Position numbers and translations under genes: made by a program. Below are positions 1 through 8,635 of a DNA stretch of 41,374 nucleotides, one piece after another. Where the stretch lies: assembly GCA_013297995.1 (NCBI GenBank), contig JAAFJB010000023.1, forward strand, positions 1 to 41,374. The letters are read 5' to 3'. The notes below the pieces were generated by a model. That model saw only the letters and a program-made list of their open reading frames with translations, had not been told where the DNA came from and did not search any database. Numbering within the stretch: the first letter of the stretch is position 1; each line of letters opens with the position of its first letter. This DNA is from Chitinophagales bacterium (GTDB lineage: Bacteria > Bacteroidota > Bacteroidia > Chitinophagales > Chitinophagaceae).

Positions 1-166
1 TCTGAACACTAATAACACCACTCTTATTATGCTTCTTTCTGACAAACATACCCCAAAAATAGGGCTGGGTCACCCAAAATAAAAAAACAACTCAAGCCCA
101 GTATGAATTACAGCCGATTTTTTACCGAAATCTCAAAAACCAAGGAAAACAGGAGCATCCAATAAA
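1..166. other. Window edge, no gene seen
   Basis: This AT-rich stretch lies downstream of the minus-strand hppD gene. I found no coding region with family resemblance and no convincing terminator. A weak inverted match (the ctggg/cccag type, around 62-102) has a long AT-rich loop and is too poor to call. Confidence 0.4.
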
Positions 167-1267
167 TTAAAGATTCCCTCGGTTATCTTGTTCTCTTTCA
201 ATGGCTTCAAATAAAGCTTTAAAATTTCCTTTGCCAAAACTTTTTGCCCCTTTCCGCTGAATGATTTCAAAAAATAAAGTAGGCCGATCTTCAACGGGCT
301 TGGTAAATATTTGTAGTAGATAGCCCTCCTCATCTCTATCTACCAATATACCCAGATCTTTTAATGGTACCAAGTCTTCATCAATTTCTCCAACCCGTTC
401 AATTAAATCATCATAATAAGTAGAGGGCACTTTTAAAAAATCAATCCCACGGTTTTGTAATTCAGTTACTGTAGCAACAATATCATTTGTAGCTAGTGCT
501 ATATGTTGACAGCCAGCACCATCATAATAATCGAGGTATTCTTCAATTTGAGATTTTTTCTTACCCTCGGCAGGTTCATTAATGGGAAATTTCACAAACC
601 CATTTCCATTGCTCATCACCTTACTCATTAAGGCTGAATATTCTGTAGAAATATCATGATCGTCGAATGTTAAAATATTTCGAAAACCCATGGTGTTTAC
701 ATAAAAAGAAACCCATTTATTCATCTCGTTCCAACCTACATTTCCTACACAATGATCTACGTATAATAAGCCAGTATCCAACGGATTATAATTAGTTTCC
801 CATTTTCTAAAACCGGGCATAAAAACACCTTTATAGTTTTTTCTTTCAATAAATAAATGCACTGTATCTCCATAAGTACAAATGCCACTCATATTTAATT
901 GACCATATTCATCCTGGATAGTAATAGGATTTAAATAAGATACCGCACCTCTTGCAGTAGTTTGTTGCCAAGCATCAGTGGCATCTTCCACCATCAATGC
1001 TAATACTTTAACCGCATCCCCATGTTTGTAAATATGGTCTGCCATTTCATTACCGCTCCTCAATGGAGTAGTAAAAATAAAAGTAAGTTTGTTCTGGCGA
1101 ACTACATAACTGGCTCGGTCTTTAACACCTGTTTCTGGTCCCGCATATGCAAGGCTCTGAAATCCAAAAGCCGTCTTGTAAAAATGAGCCGCCTGTTTGG
1201 CATTACCCACATAAAATTCTACATAATCAGTACCCATTAAGGGCAGAAAATCATTGGAAGCGTCCAT
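167..1267 (-). CDS. hppD: 4-hydroxyphenylpyruvate dioxygenase
   Basis: Converts 4-hydroxyphenylpyruvate to homogentisate in cytoplasmic tyrosine degradation, using non-haem Fe(II) and oxygen. The 366 residues match the usual bacterial family length. Two vicinal-oxygen-chelate halves are visible: one from about residue 13 and the catalytic one from about 166. The expected iron ligands are seen as His172 (YVDHCVGNV), His255 (GCQHIALAT) and Glu334 (LFFEIIQRKG), and the C-terminal QRKG...FGKGNFKALFEAIE signature is intact. The ATG at 1267 begins directly before the first VOC strand. The gene stands alone here; homogentisate dioxygenase and fumarylacetoacetase are not in the window. A 318-bp gap separates it from divergent purK. 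Identification is secure from the ligand triad and C-terminal motif. Confidence 0.96.
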   Translation of the reverse strand: MDASNDFLPLMGTDYVEFYVGNAKQAAHFYKTAFGFQSLAYAGPETGVKDRASYVVRQNKLTFIFTTPLRSGNEMADHIYKHGDAVKVLALMVEDATDAWQQTTARGAVSYLNPITIQDEYGQLNMSGICTYGDTVHLFIERKNYKGVFMPGFRKWETNYNPLDTGLLYVDHCVGNVGWNEMNKWVSFYVNTMGFRNILTFDDHDISTEYSALMSKVMSNGNGFVKFPINEPAEGKKKSQIEEYLDYYDGAGCQHIALATNDIVATVTELQNRGIDFLKVPSTYYDDLIERVGEIDEDLVPLKDLGILVDRDEEGYLLQIFTKPVEDRPTLFFEIIQRKGAKSFGKGNFKALFEAIEREQDNRGNL

Positions 1268-1585
1268 GGATGTAAATATTTAAATAATAAACTTAGGTGA
1301 TGGAATATGTATTTTAATTGCTAGGAAAATGAATTAAAGAACCCCACGCATAGCAAGGGCTTCCATGAGCAAACAGTAGCCTGATCGAGTATCGTTGAAG
1401 CGTTTATGGGGATAATCGGGTAACATAAGCGTGAAAATAGTCTAATTAAACCAAGTTTTAATGGTTTCAGGATGGATGGTTGATTATCTTCGCTTTTACT
1501 CAACAATCTAACAGTATAACCCGTATAAATCTTAACCAATTTTTTTGATAGATTAAGTGAGGCTAAAAACAGTAAAAATTACTAT
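1268..1585. other. Divergent intergenic region hppD/purK, no gene recognised
   Basis: This is the longest gene-free gap (318 bp) apart from the right-hand repeats. A 72-codon minus-strand reading frame at 1321-1539 has no recognisable domain, no homology I know and no convincing start signal, so I do not call it a gene. A promoter-like TATCTTCG lies at 1485-1492 on the plus strand, about 90 nt before purK, without a well-spaced -33 element. The gap must hold both the hppD and purK promoters. It could also hold a small RNA, but nothing supports that directly. Confidence 0.4.
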
Positions 1586-2716
1586 ATGAAGGTAGGCATA
1601 CTCGGAGGCGGTCAGTTAGGTCGTATGTTATTGCAAGCTGCGGCTAATTACCCAGTTGAAACGTATATTCTAGAAAACGATGAAAATTGTCCCTCCGCCC
1701 ATCTCTGTCACCACTTCACCAAAGGCGATATTACCGATTTTACTGCTGTTTATGAGTTTGGTAAATCACTAGATGCCATTACGATTGAGATTGAATCGGT
1801 AAATATAGAGGCACTTGAAAAACTGGAAAAAGAGGGGGTTAAAATCTATCCCAATACCGCGGCCATCCGTATTATTAAAAATAAAATTGTACAGAAACAA
1901 TTTTATAAATCAAATGGAATTCCTAGTCCCGATTTTGTGGTTACCAATAGTATGGAGGAGGTAAAAAATCAACTAAGTTTTCTACCTGCTGTACACAAAA
2001 TTGCCGAAGGTGGATATGATGGCAAAGGTGTACAGGTATTAAACAACGAGAGAGATATTCACAAAGCATTTTCTGACCCCAGTGTACTGGAAAAAAAAGT
2101 AGCCATTAAAAAAGAAATTGCCCTAATTATTGCGATGAATGAAAGGGGAGAAACCAGTATTTATCCCGCTTCTGAAATGATGGTAAATCCTGCATTGAAT
2201 CTTCTTGATTTTCAGGTTAGTCCCGCTTTGCTCCCCGATAAAATTCTGTGGGTGGTAGAAGCTATTGCCATTCAACTGGTGAAAGCACTTAAAAGTGCTG
2301 GGCTCTTTGCAGTAGAAATGTTTGTGGACGAACGCAATGAAGTATGGGTGAATGAGACCGCACCCCGGGTTCACAACAGCGGCCACCATACCATTGAAGC
2401 CAATTATTGTAGTCAATATGATATGCTTTGGCGTATAATTTTAAACTATCCATTGGGCAATACGGATCCTATTTTGCCTGCTGCCATTATCAATATTATT
2501 GGCGAAGCAGGATATATCGGTGAGGCCATTTATGAGGGACTAGAAGAAGTGCTTAAAACAGATAATGCTTTTGTACATATTTACGGTAAAAAACAAACCA
2601 AGCCTGGTCGCAAAATGGGGCATATAACTATCATGCATAAAGACTATCAAGATTTAACCCATAAAGCTAATAAGATTAAACAGACTTTGAGAGTTATATC
2701 TACCCATAAAAGTTAG
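1586..2716 (+). CDS. purK: N5-carboxyaminoimidazole ribonucleotide synthase
   Basis: ATP-grasp enzyme of de novo purine synthesis that carboxylates AIR to N5-CAIR using ATP and bicarbonate. The 376 residues fit the family. The N-terminal Rossmann-like glycine motif GGGQLGRML is at residues 6-14, the ATP-grasp glycine loop EGGYDGKGVQVL at about 141-152, and the metal/substrate region WVNETAPRVHNSGHHT near residue 255-270. The ATG at 1586 starts immediately before the glycine motif (MKVGILGGG), so the start is certain. PurE, its usual partner, is not adjacent. The gene stops 5 bp before the convergent DUF3078 gene, with no obvious hairpin between them. Confidence 0.96.
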   Translation: MKVGILGGGQLGRMLLQAAANYPVETYILENDENCPSAHLCHHFTKGDITDFTAVYEFGKSLDAITIEIESVNIEALEKLEKEGVKIYPNTAAIRIIKNKIVQKQFYKSNGIPSPDFVVTNSMEEVKNQLSFLPAVHKIAEGGYDGKGVQVLNNERDIHKAFSDPSVLEKKVAIKKEIALIIAMNERGETSIYPASEMMVNPALNLLDFQVSPALLPDKILWVVEAIAIQLVKALKSAGLFAVEMFVDERNEVWVNETAPRVHNSGHHTIEANYCSQYDMLWRIILNYPLGNTDPILPAAIINIIGEAGYIGEAIYEGLEEVLKTDNAFVHIYGKKQTKPGRKMGHITIMHKDYQDLTHKANKIKQTLRVISTHKS

Positions 2717-2721
2717 AATTA

Positions 2722-3693
2722 TTAAGGAGTGGTACTTGCAATTACCATACGCTTTACATTAAAAGGTTTTAAATATCCAATTCCAACCAAACTCTTAGCT
2801 TGAAGAGCGGGTGAATTTTTTTTAGGACCGAATAACCTTACGTCATCATCATAAATTAAATCGAGGCTATAAGTAGCTGAAAAATATTTATTAATCTTAA
2901 AAGAGAACAAATTGGTCATGAATAAATCTACATTTTGGGGCTTGGACTGATAGTTAGAAAATATGTCAATCCTCCCTTTGTAATTTATATTTTTGGCAAT
3001 TACATTATTGTAATTTAATGTTGCAAAAGCCCCTATTTGATTAAATGAAAGAGATCCTGCAGGTACTCCATACACTCCCTTATTAGATAGCGATTTGTTG
3101 GCCACAATAATCCATCTTGAAGTAAGGGGAGAAAGAAATAAGGATAATTTTGAGTCTGGCTTATAATCAAATCCTGCAGATAGAATTATATAGGCAGGCG
3201 ATAATAACGAAGAGGTAAAATCGGCTATATTATTATTAAAATTATACCCATCAAAAAATTGAGATCGAAAGTTAAAAAGCGTGGAAATATACCATTTACC
3301 TAATGAATCCATCTTATACCCATACTTACTAAGATAATCTGCCCTGTCATCATTTTTTCTTCCCCCCAAACTGGTAGTTTGAACATATCCAAGATTGATA
3401 TCAACTGAATTATCCCAATAGTGCCGATCTCTTCTAAAAAAGAAAAAATAATTCATATATCCATTTACGGTCATAGAAAAATTATCTCCGCCCGAAGCCC
3501 AGTTGCTGAGTGAGCCTTGCGCCAAATTAAAGCTCATCAACCCACCTCTTTTCCAATTCCATTCTAGTGTGTCATTTTCTTTTTTTATTGTTCTGTTGGT
3601 CTCGCTTTTTAAAACAAGCACCACATTATCTTGTGCAATCATATATGATCCGGAACTTAACAGAATCGTTAAAAACAGGAGAATTCTAATCAT
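2722..3693 (-). CDS. DUF3078 domain-containing protein, exported
   Basis: A 323-residue protein of the Bacteroidota family DUF3078, function unknown. I chose the ATG at 3693 because it gives a clean signal peptide (MIRILLFLTILLSSGSYMIAQ) followed by DNVVL; a longer frame back to 3798 only adds a non-conserved leader. Family-typical segments include WKRGGLMSFNLAQGSLSNW, the WDNSVDINLGY strand, the KYGYKMDSLGKWYISTLFNF block and LFLSPLTSRWIIV. Alternating aromatic strands suggest an outer-membrane or periplasmic beta-rich fold; that is inference. A TATATTTG box lies just upstream on the minus strand. It is divergent from miaB and probably monocistronic. Confidence 0.85.
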   Translation of the reverse strand: MIRILLFLTILLSSGSYMIAQDNVVLVLKSETNRTIKKENDTLEWNWKRGGLMSFNLAQGSLSNWASGGDNFSMTVNGYMNYFFFFRRDRHYWDNSVDINLGYVQTTSLGGRKNDDRADYLSKYGYKMDSLGKWYISTLFNFRSQFFDGYNFNNNIADFTSSLLSPAYIILSAGFDYKPDSKLSLFLSPLTSRWIIVANKSLSNKGVYGVPAGSLSFNQIGAFATLNYNNVIAKNINYKGRIDIFSNYQSKPQNVDLFMTNLFSFKINKYFSATYSLDLIYDDDVRLFGPKKNSPALQAKSLVGIGYLKPFNVKRMVIASTTP

Positions 3694-3711
3694 TGTTATG
3701 CTTTTCAGATA

Positions 3712-3740
3712 CAAATATACCAATTGAAGCGTATTTTCAA
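3712..3740 (-). promoter_or_regulatory. Candidate promoter of the DUF3078 gene
   Basis: On the minus strand TATATTTG (3719-3712) matches the Bacteroidota -7 element TAnnTTTG, and a TTG (3740-3738) lies 18 nt upstream as a partial -33 element. The predicted transcription start is some 10-15 nt before the ATG at 3693. Confidence 0.45.
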
Positions 3741-3774
3741 GGAATTTTTGCTGCCAAACTGGCATAACTGCTAG

Positions 3775-3790
3775 TAATTTTGTAGCTTTG
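3775..3790 (+). promoter_or_regulatory. Candidate -7 box(es) for the miaB operon
   Basis: TAATTTTG (3775-3782) is followed directly by TAGCTTTG (3783-3790); both match TAnnTTTG. A TTTTTG at about 3745-3750 is the only -33-like element and is spaced 24 nt from the first box, longer than the usual 19-20. The ATG of miaB is at 3810. The same TAATTTTGTAGCT string recurs at 11360. Confidence 0.45.
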
Positions 3791-3809
3791 CAATCCAAAT
3801 TTTATAGGG

Positions 3810-5237
3810 ATGGAATTGGCTGCATTATTAAATAAGGAGCACGATGAAAAGCGCCAAGGCGAAGCTTTTTTAACCGCAAACAACGCTAATCACAATAGCA
3901 AAAAATTCTATATAGAGAGTTATGGCTGTGCTATGAACTTTTCTGATAGTGAGGTTGTTGCCGCCATCTTACAATCTGATGGCTTTCAAGCAACTGCTGT
4001 TTTTGAAGAAGCAGATCTCTTGTTAATTAATACATGTTCCATTCGTGAGAAAGCTGAAATGACTATCCGAAAGCGGCTTACTGAATTCAGAAAAGCTAAG
4101 CGCTCAAACCCAGGTATGTTAATTGGTATATTAGGCTGTATGGCTGAACGTTTAAAATCACAGCTTCTGGAAGAAGAGAAATTAGTTGATTTGGTAATTG
4201 GCCCTGACGCTTACAGAACACTCCCTTTACTTATTAAAGAAGCTACAGGGGGACAAAAAGGAGTAAATGTATTACTTAGCAGGGAGGAAACTTACGGAGA
4301 TATTTCTCCCATTCGTTTAAACAGCAATGGCATCACCGCATTCGTATCTATTACTCGAGGTTGTAATAATATGTGTAGCTTTTGTGTAGTGCCTTTTACC
4401 CGAGGCAGAGAAAGAAGCCGCGATAGTATTTCTATCTTAAAAGAAATTAATCAGTTGGTAGATGATGGTTATAAGGAAATTACTTTATTAGGCCAAAATG
4501 TGGACAGCTATTATTGGTTGAATGAAACTACTGGAGTACCAGTAACGTTTGCACTGTTACTTGAACAAGCCGCTTTGGTGAGTCCCCTCTTGCGCGTTCG
4601 TTTCAGTACCTCCCACCCCAAAGATATTACCGATGATGTGCTTCATACCATTGCTAAATATGAAAATATTTGCAAGTGCATCCACTTGCCTGTGCAAAGC
4701 GGGAATACCCGTGTGCTTCAGCTCATGAATAGAACTTACACTAGGGAATGGTATTTAGCAAAAATTGACCGCATCAGAATGCTTATCCCTGAATGCAGCA
4801 TTACTTCTGATATGATTGCTGGGTTCTGCACAGAAACAGAAGAAGAACACCTTGATACATTATCGCTAATGAATTATAGCAATTTTGACATGAGCTATAT
4901 GTACTATTACAGCGAGCGACCTGGAACGCTTGCTGCAAGAAGGTTTACAGATGATATACCTTTGGAGACTAAGAAAAGAAGGTTACAAGAGATTGTAGAT
5001 AAACAAGGCGAGCTTTCTACCAAAAGCAATCAGAATGATATAGGTAAAATTTTCAAAGTGTTGATTGAAAATAATAGCAAAAGAGATCAACATGATTGGA
5101 CAGGCAGAACCAGTCAGAATAAAATTACCGTATTCCCTAAAAGCAATACAGCTGAAAAGCCGGGCGACTATGTGTGGATAAAAATTTACGATTGCACTAG
5201 GGCAACTTTATTAGGAAAAATTGTAGATCAAGCTTAA
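3810..5237 (+). CDS. miaB: tRNA-2-methylthio-N6-dimethylallyladenosine synthase
   Basis: Radical-SAM methylthiotransferase that adds the 2-methylthio group to i6A37 of tRNAs reading UNN codons. The 475-residue protein has the N-terminal UPF0004 domain with three cluster cysteines at Cys40, Cys76 and Cys110, the radical-SAM motif CxxxCxxC at Cys185/Cys189/Cys192 (CNNMCSFC), and a C-terminal TRAM-like region from about residue 410. The family features YGCx[12 protein letters not shown] and [23 protein letters not shown] distinguish MiaB from RimO and MtaB. A 30-residue N-terminal extension before [10 protein letters not shown] is usual for Bacteroidota homologues. It is first in an operon, 16 bp ahead of the sigma-54 activator gene. 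Confidence 0.96.
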   Translation: MELAALLNKEHDEKRQGEAFLTANNANHNSKKFYIESYGCAMNFSDSEVVAAILQSDGFQATAVFEEADLLLINTCSIREKAEMTIRKRLTEFRKAKRSNPGMLIGILGCMAERLKSQLLEEEKLVDLVIGPDAYRTLPLLIKEATGGQKGVNVLLSREETYGDISPIRLNSNGITAFVSITRGCNNMCSFCVVPFTRGRERSRDSISILKEINQLVDDGYKEITLLGQNVDSYYWLNETTGVPVTFALLLEQAALVSPLLRVRFSTSHPKDITDDVLHTIAKYENICKCIHLPVQSGNTRVLQLMNRTYTREWYLAKIDRIRMLIPECSITSDMIAGFCTETEEEHLDTLSLMNYSNFDMSYMYYYSERPGTLAARRFTDDIPLETKKRRLQEIVDKQGELSTKSNQNDIGKIFKVLIENNSKRDQHDWTGRTSQNKITVFPKSNTAEKPGDYVWIKIYDCTRATLLGKIVDQA

Positions 5238-5253
5238 TATTTTAATTAACATT

Positions 5254-6540
5254 ATGGATTTACAAAGCATAAAAAACAGGTTTGGCATTATTGGTAATTC
5301 ACCAGCATTGAACCATGCTTTGAATACCGCAGTGCAGGTTGCGGCCACAGACTTAACCGTATTAATTGTAGGAGAAAGTGGAGTTGGTAAAGAGGTATTT
5401 TCTCAAATCATTCATTCACTTTCTACTAGAAAGCACAATCCTTTTATTGCAGTGAATTGTGGGGCAATACCTGAAGGCACCATCGACTCTGAATTATTTG
5501 GCCACGAAAAAGGAGCATTCACAGGTGCTGTAGATAGTCGCAAAGGATATTTTGAAACGGTAAATGGTGGCACTATTTTTATGGATGAAATTGGGGAAAT
5601 GCCACTGGGCACCCAAGCTAGATTATTACGCGTGCTTGAAACAGGTGAGTTCATTCGTGTTGGGTCTTCTAAAGTACAAAAAACAGACGTAAGGGTAATA
5701 GCTGCTACCAATAGAGAACTCTTAGAATTTACCCAGAAAGGCAGATTTAGAGAAGACTTGTATTATCGGCTTAGTACCGTTCCCATTAGGGTTTCATCAC
5801 TTAGAAACAGAAAGGAGGATATTCTTTTATTATTCAGAAAATTTGCAGTTGACTTTGCTGAACGATACAAAACAGCTCCAATACAATTGGATGAGGAAGC
5901 TAGACAGTTGTTGATTCATTATCCTTTTCCAGGAAATGTAAGAGAACTCAAAAATATTGCTGAGCAAATTTCTGTTCTAAGCCCTTCCCCACAAGTAAGT
6001 GGAAAAGAAATGCAAGTATTTTTACCCGAAAGAAGAGAAAATAGAATGCCTGTTTTATCGGGGCAGCCCAGTATGCAGGGCGACTTTTCAAACGAGCGAG
6101 AAATTCTTTACAAACTTTTTTTTGACATGAAAAAAGATGTGACAGAACTCAAAAAAATGTTTGTAGAAATCTTACAGAACCCTTCACTTGCAGGTTCAGC
6201 TGCGAACTTCACCAACGAGTCTATTTTAAACGATTTAAACACCACACCAGACCCATCCAATATTACAACTGTATCTCACAATTCAGTTGTGACAGCCAAT
6301 AATATTGCAGGACTAATGGCTCCACAGAGCAGCAGTGGCAATGCCGTACTAATTAGCAACAACGATATTCACCTACATGAAGAAGTTGAAGAATCATTAA
6401 ATATAATGGATAAGGAAAAAGAGCTGATTATAAAAGCTTTAAAAAAGCACAGAAGCAAACGAAAAGACGCCGCCATGGACTTGGGTATTAGTGAGCGAAC
6501 CCTTTACAGAAAATTAAAAGAATATGATATTGATGAGTAA
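5254..6540 (+). CDS. Sigma-54-interacting transcriptional activator without sensor domain (PspF-like)
   Basis: AAA+ activator that would remodel sigma-54 RNA polymerase at -24/-12 promoters. In 428 residues I see Walker A GESGVGKE (40-47), the sigma-54 contact loop GAFTGA (87-92), Walker B TIFMDE (107-112) and the sensor segment RVIAATNREL. The C-terminal Fis-type helix-turn-helix lies in about the last 40 residues (KKHRSKRKDAAMDLGISERTLYRKL). The AAA+ domain begins almost at residue 10, so there is no receiver, GAF or PAS input domain. A 130-residue low-complexity linker, rich in Asn, Ser and Thr, joins AAA+ to the HTH. Its stop lies inside the start region of lptE. The position between miaB and lptE suggests an envelope-related regulon; this is inference. 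Confidence 0.92.
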   Translation: MDLQSIKNRFGIIGNSPALNHALNTAVQVAATDLTVLIVGESGVGKEVFSQIIHSLSTRKHNPFIAVNCGAIPEGTIDSELFGHEKGAFTGAVDSRKGYFETVNGGTIFMDEIGEMPLGTQARLLRVLETGEFIRVGSSKVQKTDVRVIAATNRELLEFTQKGRFREDLYYRLSTVPIRVSSLRNRKEDILLLFRKFAVDFAERYKTAPIQLDEEARQLLIHYPFPGNVRELKNIAEQISVLSPSPQVSGKEMQVFLPERRENRMPVLSGQPSMQGDFSNEREILYKLFFDMKKDVTELKKMFVEILQNPSLAGSAANFTNESILNDLNTTPDPSNITTVSHNSVVTANNIAGLMAPQSSSGNAVLISNNDIHLHEEVEESLNIMDKEKELIIKALKKHRSKRKDAAMDLGISERTLYRKLKEYDIDE

Positions 6541-7048
6541 GTTTAAAAGAAACACCACTCCCCTTTTCTTACTATGGCTAGCCATAGTAATTGCAAGCTG
6601 TGGAATTTATAAGTTTAATGATGCGGTAATACCTACCAATATAAAGACGGTAAAAATTGGTTTTATAGAAAACAAAGCCCGTTATATTAACCCCCAATTG
6701 AGCCCAAAACTTACCGATAAACTTCAGCTAAAAATCACCAATCAAACAAAACTTACGAGAACCAATAACGAGGACGCTGACTATGTGATTTCTGGCTCAA
6801 TTACGAACTATGATCCTAGTCAAACCGTAGGTGTATCTGCCCAACAAGCAAGTACGAACAGGCTAACTGTTTCTGTTCATATAACGCTTAAAAAAACACA
6901 AGAAAATAAAACAGAAGAATTTGATGTGTCTAGAAATTTCGACTTTCCTGCCAATCTTACTTTACAACAAGCAGAGGGACAGCTTCTTGATGAAATAATT
7001 AGGAACCTTACGGATGAAATTTTCAACCGTATTTTCAATAACTGGTAA
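6533..7048 (+). CDS. lptE: LptE-family lipopolysaccharide-assembly lipoprotein
   Basis: Outer-membrane lipoprotein expected to plug and assist LptD in placing LPS in the outer leaflet. With the ATG at 6533 the protein has 171 residues, a basic n-region (KFKR) and a lipobox ending IVIASC, with Cys23 as the lipidation site. The following CGIYKFNDAVIPTNIKTVKIGF and the ADYVISGSITNYDPSQ segments match Bacteroidota LptE proteins. An ATG at 6524 adds three residues and is equally in frame. Either start overlaps the end of the upstream activator gene (stop 6538-6540), so translation is probably coupled. LptD is not in the window; an LptF/LptG permease is at 28.3 kb. Confidence 0.88.
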   Translation: MSKFKRNTTPLFLLWLAIVIASCGIYKFNDAVIPTNIKTVKIGFIENKARYINPQLSPKLTDKLQLKITNQTKLTRTNNEDADYVISGSITNYDPSQTVGVSAQQASTNRLTVSVHITLKKTQENKTEEFDVSRNFDFPANLTLQQAEGQLLDEIIRNLTDEIFNRIFNNW

Positions 7049-7070
7049 TTGATTAGTATCTTTAATACTT

Positions 7071-8195
7071 ATGAAGTTTACGCAAGAAAAAGCGCTCGTA
7101 CATTTAACAGGTAGTCCAGACATGAACTCCCTTAAAATGGAAACGATTGAAAAAATGGTTCATGAATACCCATATTTTTCTCCGGCACAGTATCTATTTG
7201 CAGCAAAGCTTAAAAAAGACGACCATCCCTTGGTTGGTATGCAGGCTTCAAAAACTGCTTTGTATTTCACCAATCCCTATTGGCTACAATTTCAGTTAGA
7301 AGCTTTGGTTGACCCTGGAGTTGATCAAGCACCAAAGAAAGAACTTGATACTGCTTTGCTGAGATCAATACGCAAAAAAGATAAGGAATGGGATGAAATG
7401 ATCAATCTGCCAATGATAGAAGAAAGCTTGGAACAAGTATCCCAGTCATTTACGGCACCGGTTTTACCTAACCCAGATATTGCTGTACCTACCATAGAGT
7501 CAGTAAGAGAATTAATGCGAGGCATCGATCCCATTACACAAAAGGGAACCATCATTCCAGTGATAAGAGATGAACCATCAGCTCCGCAAGAATTAAATAC
7601 TTCATTGCTGCTTCCAAAACCAGAAAATATATTTTCCCCTGTTTTTAGTACCATTGCCAATGCAATGCCTTCTAACTTAGAACAGGAATATAGTGCTGAA
7701 GATAAAAGTGCAACGCGTGAATTGCCAGATCAGGAGAAAAGTGATGCTAAAATAGCAAGTATATTATCGAGTCAGCTTGCTGAATTTAGAAAACCGATTG
7801 ACGAGCAAACAAAGCTTGAGATAGAGCCGCTAAAAGAAAAACTGCATACTATTGACTACTTTGCATCACAAGGCATTCAAATTGATTTATCTGCAATTCC
7901 GCAGGATAAGCTCACTACTAAATTACGAAGATTCACCGATTGGTTAAAAGATATGAAAAACCACAATCCCAATCCAGTAGATCTCGGAACCAGTGTAGAA
8001 TCTGAAAAAGCAGCAGCTGTAAATGCTTTGGTTTCAAACGAGTCTAAAGAAATATTAACCGAAACAATGGCCGAAGTACTGGTGAAACAGGGTCAGATTG
8101 ATAAGGCTATTCAGCTCTTTATAAAATTAAGTTTCTCAAATCCTGAAAAAACAGCTTATTTTGCAGATAAAATTCAACAATTAAAAGGTATTTAG
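7071..8195 (+). CDS. Bacteroidota-conserved protein of unknown function with TPR-like C-terminus
   Basis: A 374-residue soluble protein without signal peptide or membrane segment. Its N-terminal part has the motif VHEYPYFSPAQYLFAAKL, which I associate with a phylum-specific family found beside lptE and secG. A variable charged middle part (about 130-270) is Pro/Glu/Ser rich. The C-terminal 55 residues (TETMAEVLVKQGQIDKAIQLF, then LSFSNPEKTAYFADKI) look like one and a half TPR-type helical hairpins, suggesting protein binding. It lies 22 bp after lptE and 1 bp before secG, so it is cotranscribed with envelope genes. Function is not known to me. TATCTTTA at 7057-7064, 6 nt before the ATG, might be an internal promoter. 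Confidence 0.75.
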   Translation: MKFTQEKALVHLTGSPDMNSLKMETIEKMVHEYPYFSPAQYLFAAKLKKDDHPLVGMQASKTALYFTNPYWLQFQLEALVDPGVDQAPKKELDTALLRSIRKKDKEWDEMINLPMIEESLEQVSQSFTAPVLPNPDIAVPTIESVRELMRGIDPITQKGTIIPVIRDEPSAPQELNTSLLLPKPENIFSPVFSTIANAMPSNLEQEYSAEDKSATRELPDQEKSDAKIASILSSQLAEFRKPIDEQTKLEIEPLKEKLHTIDYFASQGIQIDLSAIPQDKLTTKLRRFTDWLKDMKNHNPNPVDLGTSVESEKAAAVNALVSNESKEILTETMAEVLVKQGQIDKAIQLFIKLSFSNPEKTAYFADKIQQLKGI

Positions 8196-8196
8196 T

Positions 8197-8544
8197 ATGA
8201 TTTATTTGTTCTTGGTGTTAATAGTAATTGCAGCAGTGGGTCTCGGTTTTATGGTACTAATTCAAAATCCAAAAGGTGGTGGATTAGCAGGAAATGTAGG
8301 CGGGATAGGCAACCAACTGATGGGTGTGAAACAAACTACTGATGTTTTAGAAAAAGGAACTTGGATATTTGCTGGTATTATTGCTCTGTTGGCCTTGTTT
8401 TCTACCTTGTTTTTAAAAGGTGGAAGCGATGAAGTTGACAATTCAATTTTACAGAAAATAAATACCAATATAAGCGCTCCTGCACCCATTCAACAGGCTC
8501 CTGCAAATACAGTAACTATTCCTACAGATTCCACAAAAAAGTAA
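8197..8544 (+). CDS. secG: Preprotein translocase subunit SecG
   Basis: Small inner-membrane subunit that supports SecYEG-dependent export. The 115 residues contain two membrane helices (about 2-20 and 52-72) joined by the diagnostic cytoplasmic loop VLIQNPKGGGLAGNVGG. The Ala/Pro/Thr-rich tail after the second helix is common in Bacteroidota SecG. The start codon follows the preceding stop by one base. The gene ends 18 bp before a strong terminator, which closes the five-gene operon. Confidence 0.95.
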   Translation: MIYLFLVLIVIAAVGLGFMVLIQNPKGGGLAGNVGGIGNQLMGVKQTTDVLEKGTWIFAGIIALLALFSTLFLKGGSDEVDNSILQKINTNISAPAPIQQAPANTVTIPTDSTKK

Positions 8545-8562
8545 AAAAAAATAAGTATCCCT

Positions 8563-8594
8563 ACCTCGTCTTTTTTCAAAAGACGAGGTTTTTT
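8563..8594 (+). terminator. Intrinsic terminator after secG
   Basis: A perfect 12-bp stem (8563-8574 with 8578-8589, core CCTCGTC/GACGAGG) closes on a 3-nt loop and runs into a six-T tract (8589-8594). It ends the miaB-secG operon and separates it from mltG. Confidence 0.92.
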
Positions 8595-8635
8595 ATTTAA
8601 TTTACTGATTGAAAATAATTATAAATCAATACAAG

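Noticed and set aside
1321..1539. A 72-codon minus-strand reading frame in the hppD/purK gap
   Set aside because: No domain, no family resemblance and no supporting start context; it is more likely chance in a regulatory gap.
3761..3772. Sigma-54 promoter-like TGGCATAACTGC before miaB
   Set aside because: The GG and GC are too close (7 nt between them, when 10 are needed) and the -12 element does not match.
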